The position numbers and the translations under genes are program-made. Below, piece after piece: positions 34,739 through 42,976 of a stretch of DNA of 64,000 nt; positions within the stretch are counted from its first letter, which is position 1; each line of letters starts with the position of its first letter. Source of the stretch: Paenirhodobacter populi (GTDB lineage: Bacteria; Pseudomonadota; Alphaproteobacteria; Rhodobacterales; Rhodobacteraceae); the NCBI RefSeq assembly GCF_004022215.1, contig NZ_SAUZ01000016.1, forward strand, positions 1 through 64,000, given 5' to 3'. The notes beneath the pieces are model-generated. The model did no database searches, had not been told where the DNA came from, and saw only the letters and a list, made by a program, of their open reading frames with translations.

Positions 34739-35707
34739 TCAAGGGATCAGCACCGTGGCGCCGGTCGTGCGCCGGGCGACAAGATCGGCCTGCGCCTGCG
34801 GCGCCTCGCTCAGCGGGCGGGTGGTGATGACATCGGCGCGGATCTCGCCCGCCGCGATCCGGCCGAACAGGTCGGCGGCGCGCATTTGCAGATCCGCCCG
34901 GTCGGCGATGTAGTCGAACAGCGTCGGCCGGCAGGCATAAAGCGACCCCCGCGCCAGATCGGGCAGGCCGAACCCCTCGATCGGGCCGGAGGACTGGCCG
35001 AAGTTCACGAAAACCCCGAACCGGCCCAGACAGGCAAGCGAACCGCGCCAGGTATCGCGCCCGACGCTGTCATAGACCGCCGCGCAGCCCTTCGGACCGG
35101 CGATCTCCTGCACGCGGGGGACGAAATCGCCGGCGGTGTAGTCGATCACCTCGGCATAGCCGTGGCGGCGGGCCAGCGCGACCTTTTCCGGTCCGCCCGC
35201 GGTGCCGATTGCCGTGGCGCCCAGGAGCGCGAGCCACTGGCCGAGCAGCAGCCCCACGCCCCCCGCCGCCGCATGGACCAGAACCGTATCCCCCGCCTTC
35301 ACCGGATAGGAGGAGGTCACCAGATACTGCGCCGTCAGACCCTTGAGCATGACGCTCGCGGCGACGGAATCGGACACGCCCTCGGGCAGCAGCACCAGCC
35401 GGTCCGCCGGCACCACGCGGCGGGTGCGATAGGCGCCGGTGCGCATCACATAGGCGACCCGCGCGCCGACGGGCAGGTCGACGCCCTGCCCCACCGCCTC
35501 GATCACCCCCGCCGCGTCGCCGCCGGGGATCAGGGTCTTTTCCGGCCAGGGGTAGAGGCCCGAGCGGAAATAGGTGTCGATGAAATTCACCCCGATCGCG
35601 GTATGGCGCAGCAACACCTCGCCCGGGCCGGGGACAGGCGTTTCGACCTCTGTCCATTGCAGGACTTCGGGGCCGCCGGGACGGGTCGCGACGAATGCCA
35701 TATCCAT
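34739..35707 (-). CDS. NADPH:quinone oxidoreductase-like protein (zinc-free MDR family)
   Basis: 322 residues. NADPH-binding motif HAAAGGVGLLLGQWLALLGA near residue 135 and GVNFIDTYFRSGLYPWP near 39 match QorA-type zeta-crystallin relatives; there is no zinc lobe. The start MDMAFVATRPGG at 35707 follows GAAGGA. It reduces quinones or alpha,beta-unsaturated carbonyls. Lies between the AhpD-like and amidohydrolase genes, 11 and 43 bases away. Confidence 0.85.
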   Translation of the reverse strand: MDMAFVATRPGGPEVLQWTEVETPVPGPGEVLLRHTAIGVNFIDTYFRSGLYPWPEKTLIPGGDAAGVIEAVGQGVDLPVGARVAYVMRTGAYRTRRVVPADRLVLLPEGVSDSVAASVMLKGLTAQYLVTSSYPVKAGDTVLVHAAAGGVGLLLGQWLALLGATAIGTAGGPEKVALARRHGYAEVIDYTAGDFVPRVQEIAGPKGCAAVYDSVGRDTWRGSLACLGRFGVFVNFGQSSGPIEGFGLPDLARGSLYACRPTLFDYIADRADLQMRAADLFGRIAAGEIRADVITTRPLSEAPQAQADLVARRTTGATVLIP

Positions 35708-35718
35708 GACTTTTTCCT

Positions 35719-36123
35719 TCACACCTGAAATTCCGGATCGACGGGCACCTGCATCGCCGTCACCAGATGGTTGGTCTGCGCCGCCAATGCGACAATGGCA
35801 AGAAGCTCGGCGTGCTGCGCCTCGGTCATGCCGCGGGCCTTTGCCTGCGCGGTGTGGGAATGCACGCAATACTGGCAGGCATTCGCGGTCGAGACCGCGA
35901 CATAGATCATTTCCCGCACCATCGGGTCGATCGTGCCGGGGGTCGCCATCACGGCCTTCAGCCCCTCCCACGTGCGCTTCAGCAGCGCCGGGTCAAAGGC
36001 CAGCGCGCGCCAGAAATTGTTGATGAAGTCGCTTTTGCGGGTCGCGCGGATGTCGTCGAACACCGCCTTGACGGCGGGGATCGCCTCCGCCTCGGCATCG
36101 GTCATCAGCTTCACGGTTGCCAT
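35719..36123 (-). CDS. AhpD/carboxymuconolactone decarboxylase-family protein
   Basis: 134 residues. The redox motif ANACQYCVHSH near residues 81-91 is complete (C-x-x-C-x-x-x-H), in contrast to the CMD pair at 18131-19207. This favours a small thiol peroxidase or related oxidoreductase. It lies 11 bases from the ABC ATPase gene on one side and 11 bases from the quinone oxidoreductase gene on the other, well inside the ten-gene operon. Confidence 0.85.
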   Translation of the reverse strand: MATVKLMTDAEAEAIPAVKAVFDDIRATRKSDFINNFWRALAFDPALLKRTWEGLKAVMATPGTIDPMVREMIYVAVSTANACQYCVHSHTAQAKARGMTEAQHAELLAIVALAAQTNHLVTAMQVPVDPEFQV

Positions 36124-36134
36124 CCGGTTCTCCT

Positions 36135-37631
36135 TCAGTGAACGGCCGCATACATGATCCGGGTCTCGGTCGCCTCTGCGGGCGAGAATTCCTCGACGAT
36201 CCGGCCCTGCCGGCAGACAAGGATGCGGTCCGACAGGTTCATCACCTCCGGCAGGTAGGACGAGATGACGACCACGGCCAGCCCCTCATCCGCCAGCCGG
36301 TTGATCAGCTCGTGGATCTCGGCGATGGCACCCACGTCGACGCCGCGCGTGGGTTCGTCGAAGATCACCAGACGCGGTTTTTGAATCAGGCCCTTGCCGA
36401 TCACCACCTTCTGCTGGTTGCCGCCCGACAGTTCCACCACGCGGGCGTTGTCGTTGATCGCGCGGATGTTCAGCCTGCGCGACCAGTCGGCGGCAAGGCC
36501 CGCCATCTCGGCCCGGCTGACCAGCCACGCCCGGTTGTGGCCCGAGGCGAGCAGCCCGGAATAGAGGTTCTCGGCGATCGACATGGTTTCGAAGAACCCC
36601 TCGGCCTTGCGGTCCTCGGTCACGTAGACGATGCCGTCCTTCACCGCGGTGCGCGGCACGATGTAGCGCACCGGGCGGCCGTCCAGCACCACCGATCCGC
36701 CGCGCAGGAAGTCGCGCTTGGTGATCCCGGCGACCACCTTGAACGTTTCCGTCCGGCCCGAGCCGATCAGCCCGAAGACCCCGGTGATCTGCCCCTCGAA
36801 GATCGAGAACGAGGTGTTGCGCACCATCGCCCCCTGCGACAGGTCCTGCACCGACAGGATCTTGCGCCCGGCGGGGCGGACGCCCGCCTCGGTCCGCTCG
36901 CGGTAGAGCTGACCCGAGAGCGCGCGGCCAACCATCGCGGCGATGATGCTGTCGCGGGTGAACCCCGAGGTCGGACCGGAGGCGACGATTTCCCCGTCGC
37001 GCAGGATGGTGATCCGGTCCGAGATCGCCAGCGCCTCTTCCAGCGCGTGGCTGATGAAGACGATGGACACCCCCCGCGCCTTCAGCCGCCGGATCAGGGC
37101 AAAGAAATGGCGCTTTTCCTCGGGCGTCAGGGTGGCGGTGGGCTCGTCGAAGATGATGACGGCGGCGTTGTGATGGACGGCGCGGGCGATTTCCACCATC
37201 TGCTTCTTGGCCGCACCAAGGGTTTCGACCATCGCCGCCGGATCGACCGGGAAGTTCAGCGATTGCAGGAACTGTTGCGCGGAAATGTAGATCCCCCGCA
37301 GCCGGTTCAGCGGCTTTTCCGCGCCGAGATACAGGTTCTGCGCCACCGTCATCGAGGGCACGAGGCTGGTTTCCTGAAACACCATCGCCACGCCCGCATC
37401 CAGCGCCTGGGAAGGCGAGGCAAAGACGGTTTCGCGCCCCTTGAACAGCATCCGCCCCGAGGTCGGCGCCACCGCCCCGGCCATCATCTTGGTCAGGGTG
37501 GATTTCCCGGCGCCGTTTTCGCCCAGCAGGGCATGGACCTCGCCGGGCATCAGGTCGAAATCCGCGTCCCGCACGGCGGGGACGCCGCGATAGGCCTTGG
37601 TGATCTTTTCCATGCGGATGATCGGATCCAT
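36135..37631 (-). CDS. Sugar-type ABC transporter ATPase (RbsA/MglA-like, two nucleotide-binding domains)
   Basis: 498 residues. The first domain has Walker A GENGAGKSTL near residue 38 and Walker B VIIFDEPTATLT near 160. The second has a degenerate P-loop (GLIGSGRTE near 285), signature VELSGGNQQKVVIGKGL near 400 and Walker B LVIFDEPTRGVD near 425. This is the layout of the CUT2 ribose/galactose family. The ATG overlaps the stop of the upstream SMP-30-like gene by one base. It drives the permeases encoded at 38662 and 41882. Confidence 0.9.
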   Translation of the reverse strand: MDPIIRMEKITKAYRGVPAVRDADFDLMPGEVHALLGENGAGKSTLTKMMAGAVAPTSGRMLFKGRETVFASPSQALDAGVAMVFQETSLVPSMTVAQNLYLGAEKPLNRLRGIYISAQQFLQSLNFPVDPAAMVETLGAAKKQMVEIARAVHHNAAVIIFDEPTATLTPEEKRHFFALIRRLKARGVSIVFISHALEEALAISDRITILRDGEIVASGPTSGFTRDSIIAAMVGRALSGQLYRERTEAGVRPAGRKILSVQDLSQGAMVRNTSFSIFEGQITGVFGLIGSGRTETFKVVAGITKRDFLRGGSVVLDGRPVRYIVPRTAVKDGIVYVTEDRKAEGFFETMSIAENLYSGLLASGHNRAWLVSRAEMAGLAADWSRRLNIRAINDNARVVELSGGNQQKVVIGKGLIQKPRLVIFDEPTRGVDVGAIAEIHELINRLADEGLAVVVISSYLPEVMNLSDRILVCRQGRIVEEFSPAEATETRIMYAAVH

Positions 37632-38665
37632 CAGCCCGCCTCCATCGCGGCCACCAGATCGCCGCCCTTCGAGGCGGCAAGGATGCGCCCCTCCCACGCG
37701 AGTGCCGAACAGATGCCGTGGCGCGTGCCGTTCGCCCGGCTGTGCCAGCTTTCGACCGGCTGCATCGCCTTGTCGAGCCGCACCACCAGCCCCCAGGACC
37801 GCGACGGCGCCCAGGGCTTGTGCACCCCCATCGTGCGGATGCCGCCGCATTGCAGCGGTTCGAGGAAACTCTTGCCCGAGGCGAGCGCGGGCGCGATCCA
37901 GTAGGGGCGCGGCACCTCGGCGATCATGTCGTGGCGGTAATGGTCTTCCTGCAGGACCAGTTCGATCAGCCGGTTGCGCGGGGCGAAAACCGCCAGCAAC
38001 GCGCCCTCCGCGAGGGGCGCGAGGCGGGCGGGATAGCCGGGGATCTGTTCCAGCACCGGGCGCAGGCCGTTCCCGTCCAGCCGCATCAGCCGGTGCCGCC
38101 AGCTTTCGGAAAACACCACGCCCCCCGCGACCGGCAGCAGTCCGTTCGGAAAGGCAAGGCCGGAGGCGCGCTGTTCGAACGCCGCCTTCCCCGGCGCGCG
38201 CCGCCAGACCGACCCCGAGGCACGCTTGCGCATCAGATCCGCCGCCCAGTCCGAGGCCCGATGCTCCGCCGATCCGTTCGCCAGCCACAGCCCGCCATCC
38301 GACGCGAAGGCCAGCGCGGTGATGCAGCGGATCGCGCTGCCGGTCGGCACCTCTTCGCGGTCGAGGAACAGCCGCCCGTCGTCCAGCGCCACCGCGATTT
38401 CACCCGCGGAAGAGGTAGCGATGGCCGAAACCGGCGCCTCGAACACCTCAAGCAATTCGGGCGGCGCGCCCTCGGTCAGGCGGTAGAGCGCGTTGCCCGA
38501 ACTCGCGATCACCGCGCCTTTCCACGGCGCCAGATTGTCCGCCTCGGCCAGTCGGGCAAAGACGGGCGCATCCTCCAGCGCGGTATTCGGGCGGAAGGCG
38601 CCGTCCATCGGCGGGATCGTCACCGCCTTGCCGCGAAACAGATCGAGGATCGGGTCGAGGATCAT
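37631..38665 (-). CDS. SMP-30/strictosidine-synthase-like beta-propeller protein
   Basis: 344 residues starting MILDPILDLFRG at 38665. Propeller-type repeats include SGNALYRLTEGAPPELLEVF near 58, LAFASDGGLWLANGSAEHR near 122 and VVFSESWRHRLMRLDGNGL near 185, the last like the strictosidine-synthase 'SES/ET..R' strand. No leader is present, so it is cytoplasmic. Lactonase activity of the family depends on metal ligands that I cannot assign confidently here. It overlaps the fused permease gene by 4 bases and the ATPase gene by 1. Confidence 0.75.
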   Translation of the reverse strand: MILDPILDLFRGKAVTIPPMDGAFRPNTALEDAPVFARLAEADNLAPWKGAVIASSGNALYRLTEGAPPELLEVFEAPVSAIATSSAGEIAVALDDGRLFLDREEVPTGSAIRCITALAFASDGGLWLANGSAEHRASDWAADLMRKRASGSVWRRAPGKAAFEQRASGLAFPNGLLPVAGGVVFSESWRHRLMRLDGNGLRPVLEQIPGYPARLAPLAEGALLAVFAPRNRLIELVLQEDHYRHDMIAEVPRPYWIAPALASGKSFLEPLQCGGIRTMGVHKPWAPSRSWGLVVRLDKAMQPVESWHSRANGTRHGICSALAWEGRILAASKGGDLVAAMEAG

Positions 38666-40794
38666 GTCCGCCCCCAATAGCTGTCAGGTCCGGTCCAGGT
38701 GGGGTCCGCGCCTTCGATCCGGTAGCGGCCGATGCGGTTGTTGAGGATGCCGCCGATGAACAGCTCGCCCTTGTGTTCGCGCATCGAGGTCACCATCGGA
38801 TGCGACAGCCCCGACAGATCGCCGAAGGTCCGGATGATGCGGCCGGTTTCGTCGAATTTCACGATGCCGCCGGTGTTGATGTTCGGAAACAGCCAGTCGT
38901 CCTGCGGCAGGCGGCGGGTCATCCGCTTGCGCATCGCCGGATGGCGCAGCGACAGGTCGAAACTTGGCGTGCGCATGCCGAGCCACGCCATCCAGTAGGT
39001 GCCGTCCGAGGCGCGGTTGATGTTGTCGGTATAGCCCGGCATGTCGCGGATGACGCATTCGGCGGTGCCGGCCCTTGGTCCCTCGATCCAGTAGCGGTGG
39101 ATGCGGCAGGCCCAGCTTTCGGAAAAGAACAGCGATTTTCCGTCATGCGCCATGCACACGCCGTTGGTGTAGCGGTAACCGTCCAGCAATGTCCTGGTCG
39201 TCCCGTCGGCGGGATCGTAGACCAGAAGCCGCCCGGTGCCGCGGTTCTCGATCGAATCGAGCGTCCATTCATGCGCGTCATAGCGCTTGGTCGAGTCGGT
39301 GAAATAGATCCGCCCGTCCGGCGCGATGTCGAGGTCGTTCGGATCGCGCAGCCGCGCATCGTCCTGCACCGAGGTCAGCGAACGTTTCGTTTCCGCCGAA
39401 AGCCGCGTCACCGTCCGGTCGGGCGCGATCCGATACAGCCCCATCGCGCCGACGCAGGACAGCAGGTTCCCCGCCCGGTCGAAGGCCAGCCCGAGGGGGA
39501 AGCCGCCGACATGGGCAAAGACCTCGGACCGTTTGTAGTCGGGGGCGAAGAAGCGCACGATCTCGCCATGCCGGGTGCCGCAATAGAGGTGGTCGTCGCG
39601 GTCGAGGATCACGTCCTCCGGTCCCTCGAGCTCGCCCAGACCGATGGGCTCCGCCTCGGACAGGCGGTTGTTCAGCGCGTAGGGGGTGCCCGAACCGGGC
39701 TCGGCCGATTGCGCATCGCCCATCCGCAGGTAGACGGGGGCGACATAGACCTCGTTCAGCACCTTGTGGCGGTTCTTCAGCCAGCGGATGTCGATGGTCA
39801 CGGCGACGGCCAGCATCAGGCCCAGAACCATCTGGTTCGTGCCGGTGCCATAGCCCAGCCGGATCAGCCCGTTGGTCATGACCAGCACGATCACCGCCCC
39901 CATCAGCGCCTTGGCGACCGAGCCGCGCCCGCCGCCAAGCGCGTTGCCGCCCACCACCGCCGCCGTCAGGGCAAGGATCTCCAGCCCCGCGCCGGTGCCC
40001 GGCCCCGCCCCCGACAGCCGGCAGGCGACCAGAAACCCCGCCGCGCCGGAACACAGGCCGGAAAAGACATAGGTGAGGAAAACGGTGCGCCGCACCTTCA
40101 GCCCGGCGTTGTGCGCCGAGCGGCGCGAGCCGCCGACCGCAAGGATGTGCCAGCCGATCCGCGCCCGCGTCAGCACCACATGCGTAACGATCGCCAGAAC
40201 GAGGGCCGACAGGATCGGCACCGACAGCCCCATCACCGTGCCGTCGCCGATGAAATCCCACGCATCCGACTGCGCGAAGGAGGTCTGCACCGCCGCGCCG
40301 TATTGCACGATGAGGATGTCGAACACCGCCCGCCCGATGATGAAGGTCACCAGCGTCGTCAGGAACGCCCTGAGCCGCAGGAACCCCACCAGATAGCCGT
40401 TCACCGCCCCGCACAGCGCCCCCGTCGCCAGCGCGCCCAGAAAGGCCACCCAGACCGGCAGGTCGAGGATGAAGAAGCAGCCCACCGCGGCAAAGGTCGC
40501 CAGCGCGAAGATCGACCCCACCGACAGGTCGATCCCGCCGCCCAGCATCACCACCGTCAGGCCGATGACGACGATGGTGAACTCCCCAAGCTGGCGCGTC
40601 GATTCCTGCAGGGAAAACGGGTTGAAGAAGCCCGGGATCGCCGAGCCGAAAATCGCGATCACCGCCACCAGCGCCAGAAAGGGGATGGCGTTGTCGGTCC
40701 AGCGCTTGGTCAGGATCTCGCCGATCAGGTGATCGGGGATCAGGTTGTAGCGCAGGGCCTGAAGGCGTTCGCGAAAAGGCACGGAGGAGGACAT
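38662..40794 (-). CDS. Fusion: RbsC-type ABC permease with C-terminal SMP-30/strictosidine-synthase propeller
   Basis: 710 residues in one open frame. Residues about 35-340 form a CUT2 permease (GLTVVMLGGGIDLSVGSIFA near 78, AVGGSRRSAHNAGLKVRRT near 219, ALTAAVVGGNALGGGRGSVA near 275). A linker of about 45 residues follows. Residues about 386-705 are a propeller domain with NDLDIAPDGRIYFTDSTKRY, LFFSESWACRIHRYWIEG and DMPGYTDNINRASDGTYW, close to plant strictosidine synthases and APMAP/SMP-30 lactonases. RbsC-type permeases are normally about 330 residues with both ends in the cytoplasm, which would put the propeller on the cytoplasmic side. The frame is continuous and no start signal sits at the junction, so fusion by misassembly is unlikely. 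Confidence 0.8.
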   Translation of the reverse strand: MSSSVPFRERLQALRYNLIPDHLIGEILTKRWTDNAIPFLALVAVIAIFGSAIPGFFNPFSLQESTRQLGEFTIVVIGLTVVMLGGGIDLSVGSIFALATFAAVGCFFILDLPVWVAFLGALATGALCGAVNGYLVGFLRLRAFLTTLVTFIIGRAVFDILIVQYGAAVQTSFAQSDAWDFIGDGTVMGLSVPILSALVLAIVTHVVLTRARIGWHILAVGGSRRSAHNAGLKVRRTVFLTYVFSGLCSGAAGFLVACRLSGAGPGTGAGLEILALTAAVVGGNALGGGRGSVAKALMGAVIVLVMTNGLIRLGYGTGTNQMVLGLMLAVAVTIDIRWLKNRHKVLNEVYVAPVYLRMGDAQSAEPGSGTPYALNNRLSEAEPIGLGELEGPEDVILDRDDHLYCGTRHGEIVRFFAPDYKRSEVFAHVGGFPLGLAFDRAGNLLSCVGAMGLYRIAPDRTVTRLSAETKRSLTSVQDDARLRDPNDLDIAPDGRIYFTDSTKRYDAHEWTLDSIENRGTGRLLVYDPADGTTRTLLDGYRYTNGVCMAHDGKSLFFSESWACRIHRYWIEGPRAGTAECVIRDMPGYTDNINRASDGTYWMAWLGMRTPSFDLSLRHPAMRKRMTRRLPQDDWLFPNINTGGIVKFDETGRIIRTFGDLSGLSHPMVTSMREHKGELFIGGILNNRIGRYRIEGADPTWTGPDSYWGRT

Positions 40795-40818
40795 GGGCGG
40801 TTCCGGACGGGGAAAGGC

Positions 40819-40839
40819 GGCAGCCCGCGGGGGGCTGCC
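40819..40839 (-). terminator. Hairpin downstream of the sugar-type binding-protein gene
   Basis: GGCAGCCC (40819-40826) pairs perfectly with GGGCTGCC (40832-40839) over 8 bases, in the 54-base gap between the binding-protein gene and the fused permease gene. Probably limits expression of the membrane parts relative to the binding protein. Confidence 0.55.
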
Positions 40840-40848
40840 GGTCGGCGG

Positions 40849-41865
40849 TTACTGGATGCCCGCCTCGGCGCGGACATGCTGCAGGCTCCAGCAGCTCGTC
40901 GGCGTCAGGTCGTCCTTCGTCGTCGCCTTCAGCAGCGAATAGAGATAGGCCGAGGAGGTGCCCGGCTTCTGCCCCGATTGCAGCAGATATTTGATCATCG
41001 CCACCATGTTGGCGCTTTCGGTCGGCAGTTCGGTCATCACCACCGCGTCGAAGGTGCCATCGGCCAGACGGTCGCAATCGGCCGTCTGTTCGCCCCCGCC
41101 GGTGGTGACCAGATAGACCTGATCCTGCTTGCCCGCGTCGCGGATCGCCGCCGCGGCCCCGGTCGCGTCGCCGTCCCAGAAGTCGATGATGCCGCAGATG
41201 TCCGGGTTCTGCTGCAACATCGTCGTCGTCACATTGCGCGAGGTGGTGGCGTCCCAGTTGGAATCGGGCTTCGCCACGACCTGGAAATCCGGATATTTCG
41301 CCAGAACCTCCATGATCCCGGCATATTGGAACAGGCTGGTGGCGTTCACCTGATCGCCCTGCACGAGGCCGATCTTTTTGGAGCTGCCCTCGCCGCAGCC
41401 CTTGACGACCGCCTCGGCCTCAAGCCGGCCAAGCTCGGTCCAGTCCGGCCCGGTGAAGACGTCGGCTTTGAAATTCGCCGGATTGTCCACGAGGATCACA
41501 TAGATCCCGGCCTGCTGCGCGCGGTTCATCAGCTTGGAATAGCTGTTCAGGTCGGGCGACATGACGATCAGCACATCGGGTTTCTGGGTGGCCGAGATCG
41601 CCTCGGTGATCGCCTGCGCGCCGGCCTCGACCGACCAGTTCGGATCGCGGGTTTCGAGGATGCCGCCGAAGGCGTCGATCTCGCGCTTCAGATAGGCTTC
41701 CCAGCCCTGCGCGAGGTCGAAGCCCATCGCCATCGGCACCAGCATGACGCGCTTGCCGGCAAGCGCCTCGCCATAGGCCTTGGGGGCGGGATCCTCCAGC
41801 GCCAGCGCCGGTTGCAGCGCGCCGGCCGTCATGGCCGCGGCCAGAAACAGGGTCTTCCAGTTCAT
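40849..41865 (-). CDS. Periplasmic binding protein of a ribose-type ABC transporter
   Basis: 338 residues with a Sec leader (MNWKTLFLAAAMTAGALQPA, cleavage near ALA-LE). The type I periplasmic fold is indicated by KPDVLIVMSPDLNSYSKLMN near residue 95, the GIYVILVDNPANF strand and QQNPDICGIIDFWDGDATGA near 220, as in the Peripla_BP_4 group. AGAGGAG precedes the ATG. It lies between two permease genes. CUT2 systems carry pentoses, polyols and also non-sugar compounds such as autoinducer-2, so the substrate is open. Confidence 0.85.
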   Translation of the reverse strand: MNWKTLFLAAAMTAGALQPALALEDPAPKAYGEALAGKRVMLVPMAMGFDLAQGWEAYLKREIDAFGGILETRDPNWSVEAGAQAITEAISATQKPDVLIVMSPDLNSYSKLMNRAQQAGIYVILVDNPANFKADVFTGPDWTELGRLEAEAVVKGCGEGSSKKIGLVQGDQVNATSLFQYAGIMEVLAKYPDFQVVAKPDSNWDATTSRNVTTTMLQQNPDICGIIDFWDGDATGAAAAIRDAGKQDQVYLVTTGGGEQTADCDRLADGTFDAVVMTELPTESANMVAMIKYLLQSGQKPGTSSAYLYSLLKATTKDDLTPTSCWSLQHVRAEAGIQ

Positions 41866-41881
41866 CGGGTCGCTCCTCTTG

Positions 41882-42862
41882 TCATATGTCGCCCTGCTGC
41901 GCGGTCTGTTCGTCGCGCGGGTTCAGCACCCCGTCGACGATGATCGCGATCAGCAGGATCGCGGATTTGATCAGGTTCTGATACAGCAGCGGAATGTCCA
42001 GAATGGTCATCGCGTTCAGCAGGATGCCGATCAGCGCCGCGCCGATCAGCACGTTGCGCACCCCGCCCTTGCCGCCCGACAGCCCGATGCCGCCGATCAC
42101 CGCGACCAGCACGATATCGTAAAGCTGGGTCGAGTTGACGACGCGGGTGTTCATGCTTTGCAGGCTGCCCGCCGTCAGCAGCCCGGCGACAAAGGCGATC
42201 AGCGCCGACAGCACGTAGCGCAGCACCATCATCGGCCGCACCGGCATGCCGATGTTGCGCGCGGCGGCCGGGTTGTCGCCCGCGTAATAGACATAGCGGC
42301 CCCATTTGGTGAACCGCAGGAACAGGAAGGTGGCAAAGGCCAGCGCGGCGAAGACATAGACCTCGACCGGCACATCGGCGAGCCGCATCCCCCCCAGATG
42401 GCCGAGCCAGTGCCCCGCCGGAACCGGCACCGCGTCCGAGCCGATCATCTGCGACCGCACCAGCCCGAAGACGAAGGACGCGCTGGCGAGCGTGACGAAG
42501 ATCGCCGGCACCTCGGCATAGGCCACAAGGAACCCGTTCGCCAGCCCGATGACCAGCACCCCCGCCAGAACCAGCGCCAGCGCCCGCCATTCGCCCATCC
42601 CGTCGTTCAGCATCTGAAGATACCACGCCACGGACATCGCCATGATCGCCACCATCGACAGATCGATCCCCCGCCCGATGATGATGACCGCCATGCCAAG
42701 CGCGAGGATGCCCAGCACCGAGATCGAGCGCACGATCGCCACCAGATTGTCCGGCGAAAAGAACCCCGGCAGCGCGACCGAGGCCATGGCGAAGATCGCC
42801 ACCGTGATCAGCGCCACGATGCGTTCCTGAGAAAGGTCCTTCGGAAATCCCATCCACCACAT
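41882..42862 (-). CDS. Ribose-type ABC transporter permease (RbsC-like)
   Basis: 326 residues, about ten membrane segments. GILALGMAVIIIGRGIDLSM near residue 53, YAGDNPAAARNIGMPVRPMM near 200 and AVIGGIGLSGGKGGVRNVLI near 255 are the CUT2 signatures. The start is uncertain: ATG at 42862 or 42853, neither with a strong ribosome binding site. First gene of the ten-gene operon running to 31994; it follows the LysR gene on the same strand after 114 bases. Confidence 0.85.
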   Translation of the reverse strand: MWWMGFPKDLSQERIVALITVAIFAMASVALPGFFSPDNLVAIVRSISVLGILALGMAVIIIGRGIDLSMVAIMAMSVAWYLQMLNDGMGEWRALALVLAGVLVIGLANGFLVAYAEVPAIFVTLASASFVFGLVRSQMIGSDAVPVPAGHWLGHLGGMRLADVPVEVYVFAALAFATFLFLRFTKWGRYVYYAGDNPAAARNIGMPVRPMMVLRYVLSALIAFVAGLLTAGSLQSMNTRVVNSTQLYDIVLVAVIGGIGLSGGKGGVRNVLIGAALIGILLNAMTILDIPLLYQNLIKSAILLIAIIVDGVLNPRDEQTAQQGDI

Positions 42863-42895
42863 CCGGTTTGCACAGACCTGTGACGCTAGTCGTGC

Positions 42896-42929
42896 CCCGC
42901 CGTTTGCGTCCAATGAATAATTCGGCGGG
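42896..42929. promoter_or_regulatory. Inverted repeat upstream of the ten-gene operon
   Basis: CCCGCCG (42896-42902) and CGGCGGG (42923-42929) are perfect arms around 20 AT-richer bases. It lies between the LysR stop and the first permease. It could be an operator flanking the promoter or a weak terminator of lysR; no T-run supports termination. Confidence 0.4.
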
Positions 42930-42976
42930 AAATCCATGCCGGAACGGAATGGATCGGTCCGATCGGCGCGTCGGGA

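Noticed and set aside
38773-41943. Open frame of more than 1000 codons on the plus strand, antisense to the ABC operon
   Set aside because: Its translation is dominated by Arg, His, Gln, Asp and Gly without any domain, and it covers parts of three well-supported genes on the other strand. Long antisense frames are expected at this GC content.
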